DNA of 64,000 nt from Manis javanica (lineage: Eukaryota > Chordata > Mammalia > Pholidota > Manidae), in contig NC_133159.1 in assembly GCF_040802235.1 (NCBI RefSeq), forward strand, positions 75,690,501 to 75,754,500, given 5' to 3'. Below are positions 58,511-64,000 of this stretch, piece after piece. The notes under the pieces were generated by a model that was given only the letters and a program-made list of their open reading frames with translations, was not told the origin of the DNA and ran no database searches. How positions within the stretch are numbered: position 1 is the first letter of the stretch; every line of letters starts with the position of its first letter. The translations under genes were made by a program, and so were the position numbers.

Positions 58511-58910
58511 GGCAGAAAGGCAGAGGACATGGGTACGGATCCTCTCAAGGTTGAATTTGGTGTCTCTTTATGCCTTTAAAAAAAAAATTCTCCAGTGAAG
58601 GAACACTTAGTCCAGGGTTACCAATTAGGAAGCACTGGCTTACTTAGATAGGCAACATTAATTTTAGCACTCTATGAGTCCATTTTAGAAAGCATAGGTC
58701 CACTTCTTTGTTCTCATTTTGGTTAGGACATGTACCCTTCACTTTTCTAGTTTCAATTTCATCATATTATTTCTAACTATAGCCATCTGGCAATTTCCCT
58801 TCCTCTTTGGACTTTGTGTTACATCAATACACATGGAGAGTTACCGCACACTCCGCCCAGTTCCATTTCCTCCACACTGTTTGCCTCCCTCGACCGGCTC
58901 ATTTCTGGTC
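58511..58910. other. No gene or repeat recognised
   Basis: Unique-looking. Confidence 0.4.
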
Positions 58911-58914
58911 TTGT

Positions 58915-59010
58915 CTCCAGCATTTCAATTTCCTTAGCTGTGAAGAAGGGAGGACAATATGATTCCTATCCCCAAGGCTGAGGGTTTAAATAAGTGTGAG
59001 GAGTGAAATG
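58915..59010 (+). repeat. MIR-like fragment
   Basis: 'tttccttagctgtgaagaag' followed by 'ggtttaaataagtgtgagga' fits a diverged MIR right half. Confidence 0.45.
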
Positions 59011-59239
59011 GTCTTAACCTATCTAAAGAAATAGAAAGAAGAGGAAAGTGGGAGGCAGCACAGAAGAAGAAAGATGACTACTGCTTTACCATTTGCTTAG
59101 CTGAGCCCTTACTACATAATTTCCAAGCACTGGATATGAATACCCAGAGAATTCCCCATTATGTTAGCTGCAGCATTTATAGAGTCACAATAGATTAAGA
59201 AATCTGTTCACACTTATACTATCTGGACATACTTAGTAG

Positions 59240-59400
59240 GTGTTAATAACAGGTAACATTGAGCAATGCCTATGTTCTAGACACTTGGTTAAGCCCTTTC
59301 TATATGTCATTTAATCCTTGGCCTCACAATAACTTGAGAAATGCATTGTTATCCTAATTTCAGAAACCAAGAGAGGTGAGAGGAATACAGGGAGGCTCAA
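59240..59400 (-). repeat. MIR SINE
   Basis: 'gttaagccctttctatatgt', 'tcatttaatccttggcctca' and 'atcctaatttcagaaaccaa' follow reverse-strand MIR. Confidence 0.7.
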
Positions 59401-59910
59401 AGAGTTTGAAGTCTGGCATCCCTTCAGCTCTTCAGAATTACTGCCCTTCCAAATATATTCCACATTTATTTGTGTACAATTATGCAGATATATCTAGATT
59501 TAGCCCTATCCCCCTAGGTTTATTCCTTACTTTACAAACAATTCATCATAATATCATTTATAAGCTACCCCAGTATATTTGGGAGCAAGTTATAAAGCTT
59601 GATTTCTGCACAGTTGCTCAAAATCATGTTCACAGATTATTGAAATTCACACTGCTTACCACATGTTGGGCACTCTAGGAGTGGAAGAAAGAAGGAACAG
59701 AGCAAAATCACTCCTCCAGGGAGCTCGGATTCTTCTCCAGGAGTAACATCATTTCTTCATTCATTCATTCGTTATTAATTTGAGTGCCTTAAGGCATGCC
59801 AAATGTTATAGTTCAGGTGTCAATCAACTTAGAATTACAATGCTTGGTAAGAAGAGATATACATATAATTGCCTCTTTCTCACATGGTCCTTTTTTGACA
59901 GTACTGTAAG
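59401..59910. other. No gene or clear repeat recognised
   Basis: A 100-codon frame (59376-59678) has no domain. 'cattcattcattcgttatta' at about 59758-59777 may be an L2 or simple-repeat scrap. Confidence 0.4.
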
Positions 59911-59914
59911 TATT

Positions 59915-60150
59915 TGGACTTCTAAAGCCAGGCTGCCACACTTAAAAGTGTAGCTCTCCCACTTAAAGGCTGATCTTGAGTTACTTATATAATCTCTCTG
60001 GGCCTTTGTTTCCCATCTAAAAAAATGAGAATAGTAATAGTATCTATCTCAAAAGGTTTCTGTGAGGACAGAAAGTGAATGTATATAAAGTTCTTAGAGC
60101 AGTACCCAGCCCATCATGAGCACAGTATTAGCTGGTGCTATTATTAGCAT
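59915..60150 (+). repeat. MIR SINE, near full length
   Basis: 'ttaaaggctgatcttgagtt', 'gggcctttgtttcccatcta', 'gcagtacccagcccatcatg' and the ATTATTAG-type tail are in order. Confidence 0.85.
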
Positions 60151-60495
60151 GATACAAATTTACCATGTACTGGAACATGTGCATGCCCATTTGTGACCAT
60201 ACCAGCTCAGCAAAGTCAGTAAGTGTACTGCTCTAGCTGACAGAACTTCCTTGGAGCAGTAAGGAAGGACTTCCTTCTTGTGTTTTCCCCACCTCATTCC
60301 TGTAGACAGGTCTAAAGAAGCCTCAGATTCCTTTTGCATCACATCTCTTAATTTTGAACACAAAGTCAAATCAGTTACTGTCCTTTGATGACTCCTTCCC
60401 ATTTGTTTTCTTTGAGAGATAGGGGAAGCAAACAATTTTTTACATCCTAGACCCTCAGTGATTTTTCATTACTTGTCATCACACAGCTCTTCACC
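60151..60495. other. No gene or repeat recognised
   Basis: Unique-looking. The minus-strand frame at 60160-60435 has no domain. Confidence 0.4.
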
Positions 60496-60499
60496 AATT

Positions 60500-61165
60500 T
60501 TACCTTTAAAAATTTTATTATTTTTTTAATTATCAAAGTAATACATGTTCAGCATAAAACTATTCAAACATACAGAACTTTGTACAGAATGTGAATGGCC
60601 CTGGTAACTCCACATGCAGAAATGACCACTGTTGACTGCTTGTTAACTAGGCTTCCAGGTTTCCTCCAGGCTTACCTTTAGTAAGCATCCCCTAAGCATG
60701 TATGTTTTCAGGGAAAAATACAAATAAAGTTGGGATCTGCTCTGTAGCTTGCTTTTTTTCACTTGCAGATTTTGAACATTCTTTCATATTGGTACAAATA
60801 GATCTCATTTTTATTAATGGCTGTTTTAAGATTTTATTCTACAGACCTAGCATGGTTTGTTGAGTTAGTTCCCTAGTAGGATTTTGTTATTGACTTTTAC
60901 ACCGTTACATGTTTTCTCTCTTACAATGCTGCAATACACATACCTGTACATATGTTTTTGTACACATGTGTAGATATTTCTGAAATACATAATTGTACAC
61001 ATATGCCCAAAGTATAAATGCCTAGATGTGGAATCGCCTGGTCAAAAGAACGCACATTTATTTTACCCCAAATTGCCAAACTGTCATCCAAAGGGATTTA
61101 CCTAATTTGCACTCATTTATAGTATATGAGAAAATCTGTTTCTCCACATTTGACTGTTTAGAGTA
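60500..61165 (-). repeat. Old L1 3' UTR, antisense
   Basis: 'attatcaaagtaatacatgt', 'gaacattctttcatattggt', 'gatgtggaatcgcctggtca' and 'ttgccaaactgtcatccaaa' are typical of old L1 3' regions read in reverse. Confidence 0.8.
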
Positions 61166-61555
61166 TTTCTTTCCTCAAATTATATCAGTGTTGAAATCAC
61201 ATTTCTCTCAAACCTAGAATCGTCATTCAAAACCCAGGGAAGATCAAAACATGGAACCAAGTGTTTTTACAAACAGGAAAACATTCCAAATTAGTTATAA
61301 TGGTGGGGTGTTTCCAGTCAAAATATCACAGCACTAGATGTTAGTCTTAAAATTGCCCTAACCTCCCAGATCAGCAAATGTGGTACTATGATTAGATGAC
61401 ATGCCACACAGTCCCTGCCCACACACTCCTTCTTGGCTTGGTGTATGGTGAGGCTGCTGGCATGAGGGACAGGGCAACGACAGTAAGAAAGCAAGAGAAG
61501 GTCAGAGGGCTCAAAATCTAGTGTCATCTTGTAACTATGTATGGAGTCCCTTGAG
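61166..61555. other. No gene or repeat recognised
   Basis: Unique-looking. Confidence 0.4.
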
Positions 61556-61559
61556 TGTG

Positions 61560-61775
61560 CTCTGGATCTCTCTGTTCATACTGCTCTGTTAGGTCTGCTC
61601 TGTTTTACCTCCAATGCCTGATGAGCCAGTGCTCACTATCCAAGGGACAGCTCTAACACCCCCTTCTCTCGGAAGCCTTTTCTGAAATCCTAGAAACCAT
61701 CCTCGTTAATGCCTCACTTACCTGAACCTACATCTTCCAGAGTACTTGTAACATTTTGGACAGTATGCTTAAGAA
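61560..61775 (+). repeat. L2-like LINE fragment, diverged
   Basis: 'ctcggaagccttttctgaaa' and 'agagtacttgtaacattttg' resemble the L2 block upstream of its 3' end. Confidence 0.5.
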
Positions 61776-62385
61776 CAGTTAGAAGCTTGAGTAAATGCTG
61801 ACTGACATTCACTGACATAAGAGATCTTCGTACAAAAGAGGCGAGACTTCCCATTGTTCACGGAAACCGGGTGGATTCAGATAAGAGGAAATAGTGAAGT
61901 ACTGGGCTGGAACCATTTGTCTTGTTAAGAACTAACAATTCCAAACATCCCTCCTGACTTTATTTCTTGGTTCTTGCTTCTTCCCACCCATGAAAAAGGC
62001 TGAAAATAGACTTTGATCTTACAACAGAAGAGGGAAAACTACCATTTTGGAAAATACTTCTTAAGCAGAAGACAACCTTCATCTACTTGCTTCAGATATA
62101 AGACATTTTTGGCAAAAAAAGGAATGGGGAAAAAAAAGAGTAGGCCCCGATGAGAACAAGAACTGCCTCTTCAATGTATGTTTCATAGCAGAGACAGAAT
62201 AAATGAAGCTGGTAAGCTATCGTGCCAAGATAAAGTTATGTATGCCTTAAATCCCAGGTAAATTCTTTTTCCTTAGGATTGGGAGCCGTTTAATACTTTT
62301 ACGCAAATTTCTTCCTACTATTTCATTGGATTTTTCCCTAAGTTTTACTATCAGAGCTTTACTCAAGAGACTCAGGGAAAAGGGA
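61776..62385. other. Upstream flank of the CpG island, no gene recognised
   Basis: AT-rich, CpG-poor until about 62390. Contains a possible splice donor (CAG/GTAAAT) at about 62254-62259. Confidence 0.4.
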
Positions 62386-62409
62386 GGTTCCTGACCTTGC
62401 CTCGCTCGC

Positions 62410-62451
62410 GCCTGGCGACTGCGGCTGCCTGGCCACTGCGGCTGCCTGGCC
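62410..62451. repeat. 17-bp tandem repeat at the island's left edge
   Basis: gcctggcgactgcggct (62410-62426) is followed by gcctggccactgcggct (62427-62443) and a partial third unit. One base differs between the first two. Confidence 0.85.
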
Positions 62452-62706
62452 CCGCGCCCTGGCCAGGTAGGCATTTGACAGGTATTCCGGCCACAGCCAC
62501 CTACGGCTACCGCTCCTCCCCGCCCCCTGCACCTGCTCGGCGTCCAGCAGCCTCCCGCCCCCGTTCCCCGCCCCGAGTCCCCTAACTCGCCGCACACCCT
62601 CCGGGCAGCCCGCCTCCGCCCCCCGGCGGAAGCGCCCCTCTCTTGGCCGGCGCGTCGGGGCCACCAGGGAAAGTGCTCGCAATCACATGGAGGCCCGCGC
62701 CAGCCC

Positions 62707-62714
62707 GATTGGCT
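62707..62714 (-). promoter_or_regulatory. Inverted CCAAT box
   Basis: GATTGGCT on the plus strand, i.e. AGCCAATC on the minus strand, a good NF-Y site. NF-Y sites usually lie 60-100 bp upstream of a start site and work in either orientation. Confidence 0.6.
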
Positions 62715-62779
62715 GCGGCCGAGCCAGTCGCGGCGCTCGCCGGCTGCGGTTGGTCCCGGAGCTGCAGCGCCTGCACGGG

Positions 62780-62991
62780 CCCGGAGTCCATGTTACGCTT
62801 TGTCTAATTCCCCCTGTTACAGAGTCATGTGCTGCTGCTCCGGTCGCCGTCGCTGCCGCCGCCCGTGGTGCCCCGGCTCCTCCGCCGCGCTTCGAGGTGG
62901 CCGCCGCGGGAGGGGCCGCGGGACCAGGGTCCAGGGCGCCGCGCGCCTCCGCCGCTCCGGCGCGTCCCGGTGCAGCCGCCGCCCGCCGCAG
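62780..62991 (+). other. Candidate first exon (5' end estimated), gene unknown
   Basis: If transcription starts near 62.8 kb rightward, the first good splice donor is CAG/GTGATG (GT at 62992-62993). The exon would contain a five-codon upstream frame (ATG at 62790, MLRFV) and a second ATG at 62827 that stays open for 55 codons, in phase, up to the donor. The predicted peptide is Arg/Gly/Ser/Cys-rich and resembles translated GC-rich UTR, not a known protein, so I favour a non-coding exon. Alternative donors are at 63018 (AGC/GTAAGC) and 63482 (AAG/GTGAGC, the strongest consensus). Gene identity and direction are inferred only. Confidence 0.3.
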
Positions 62992-63481
62992 GTGATGCCG
63001 CCGCCTCGCGCCTCAGCGTAAGCCGTGGCTCGGCGGCCAGGCTGCCCGGGCTGCCCCCAAGGTTGGTGCGCCCCTTTCCCGGGCAGGCGCCGGGGGCCGC
63101 CGGAGCCGAAGCGGACGCCCCCATCCCGGCGCAGGCGTCCAGACCCGCGGCCCGAGCTGAGGCTGCGGCCGGCACCTCGCGGCGAGGGGGTTGGGCTGGG
63201 GGCCGGGCGCGGGGCGGCGAGCGGGGCCGAGCTGGGCTCCTGACCGCCGCGCCGCAAGCTTGCTGCTCTTCGGGCCATCGGAGTGGCGGGCGCCGCGGGC
63301 CTGGCCGGCGTTGGGCCCCGCGAGGGGAGAGCAACCCTGCCTTCCTCCGGCGCCTCCGAGCGCTCCCCTCTCTGCCTCCTTCCGCGCAATCGGGAGGGCA
63401 GGGAGACCCGGGCGCGGATCCGCCGACTCCTGCCGGACGTGGGTGTTTGGTGTCTGGCCTTTCTGGCCCGGTGCCCGGAAG

Positions 63482-63483
63482 GT
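63482..63483 (+). other. Strong candidate splice donor
   Basis: GGAAG/GTGAGC is the best match to the mammalian 5' splice consensus in the island. A first exon ending here would be 650-700 bp long. Confidence 0.35.
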
Positions 63484-63650
63484 GAGCCCTTTAACTTCGG
63501 CAGGAACGCCTCCCCTCGCCTCCATCCCGCGCCCGGTGGGCTGGGCGGGGAAGTGAGGGCCGCGCCCCGCCCCGCGCCGAGGGGGAGGGAGCCGGAGGCC
63601 CGCAGGTGCACCCAGCCCGCCGCGGGCCGTCTCCGGTCGGGTACCGGTAT

Positions 63651-64000
63651 AATCCGCTTCTAGCTTGTTTGGAGACGTGGGCACTTGGGAGCAGGACTTC
63701 TGCTCGAATCCTGTGCAGGGGGGCTGGAAAGGAGGAGGATTGGGGCGGCTGTCCAGGGAGCTATCACCTCCGCTTACTGGAGGGCTGACAGGGGCCATCC
63801 TCTTTCTGTCCCCCCTCTTTTGGACTGTCTCTAGCGGATAAAGAAATTAGGTTTTCTTTGGTGTTTTTAAAAAGCCAGCCGCAGTGAAGAAAAGCTGCTA
63901 CAGGTCGAGGGAGGAGAGGTAGGTTCCTACTGGAGAGGGAGAGGTGGGGTGTGCGGTGCCAGCGGTGCGCCTTGGCGGTTGTGGCAGAAGGTGGGGAGGT
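63651..64000. other. Right edge, downstream shore of the CpG island
   Basis: CpG density falls. A further donor-like GAG/GTAGGT lies at about 63916-63924. It looks like the start of an intron of the unidentified gene, or 5' flank if the gene runs leftward. The open frames continuing here are not convincing. Confidence 0.4.

Larger units (their letters stand above)
62390..63650. promoter_or_regulatory. CpG island promoter
   Basis: About 1.26 kb of very GC-rich, CpG-dense DNA in an otherwise CpG-depleted window. It has GC boxes (CCCGCCCCC near 62519-62527, CCCCGCCCC near 62566-62574 and others near 63563), an inverted CCAAT box (GATTGGCT, 62707-62714) and a further GGTTGG near 62749. There is no TATA box. 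This is the usual build of a broad mammalian promoter for a widely expressed or developmental gene. The CCAAT box would place a rightward start site near 62.78-62.83 kb, but leftward or bidirectional initiation cannot be excluded. The gene is not identified. Confidence 0.9.

Noticed and set aside
62829-63485. 218-codon plus-strand frame in the island
   Set aside because: It begins at GTG, not ATG, and overlaps other open frames on both strands. Most likely a stop-poor artefact.
62817-63611. 264-codon minus-strand open frame in the CpG island
   Set aside because: GC-rich DNA has few stop codons. Several frames on both strands are open at once, the composition is Arg/Pro/Ala/Gly only, and no domain is visible.
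1-64000. CRISPR arrays, bacterial operons, ribosome binding sites, tRNA or snRNA genes
   Set aside because: The window is mammalian. I saw no regularly spaced identical repeats, no tRNA A/B-box cloverleaf and no U6, 7SK, Y or 5S signatures.

Overview
The window is nuclear DNA from a placental mammal: mostly non-coding, with one CpG-rich promoter near the right edge. The evidence is a dense scatter of L2 and MIR relics, L1 3' ends, MaLR-type and other LTRs, hAT (MER5-like) and Tigger DNA transposons, CpG depletion almost everywhere, and a single CpG island at about 62.39-63.65 kb. I see no Alu, rodent B1/B2, ruminant BovB or carnivore tRNA-Lys SINE, and no young SINE at all. Together with the L1 3' end and several solo LTRs that I cannot match to primate families, this suggests a non-primate, perhaps laurasiatherian, host with few recent SINEs. 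A pangolin-like host is only a guess.

Layout. 0-10 kb: an LTR, L2/MIR nests, an ancient CR1/L3 relic and an old repeat carrying a 124-bp insertion with a perfect 17-bp target duplication. 10-18.3 kb: a hAT relic, a MaLR LTR, a MIR, then three solo LTRs, one of them inserted into an L1. 18-25 kb: a CA-rich tract, L2s, L1s (one L1 inside another) and a MaLR-like LTR. 26-28 kb: another solo LTR and a long inverted repeat, the most unusual structure here. 28-50 kb: mainly unique sequence with L2, MIR, L1 and LTR relics, including a three-level nest at 33.3-34.7 kb and an L1 with an inverted 5' piece. 50-62 kb: a solo LTR, a Tigger derivative, a long unassigned ancient repeat and an L1. 62.4-64 kb: CpG island with GC boxes, an inverted CCAAT box and candidate splice donors.

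Genes. I found no open reading frame with a convincing protein match. Open frames outside the island are short and many lie in repeats. The long frames inside the island exist because GC-rich DNA lacks stop codons. The likeliest reading is that a gene starts at the island and runs off the right edge, making most of the window upstream intergenic DNA. If transcription runs leftward, the window would instead be a first intron. I cannot name the gene.

No new biological system is evident. The best candidate for follow-up is the inverted repeat: one arm looks like a retrocopy ending in a poly(A) tract behind a polyadenylation hexamer, and the other begins just after a splice-acceptor-like site. 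It may mark an unannotated transcript. All repeat assignments come from reading the sequence, without a database search, so family names are approximate.
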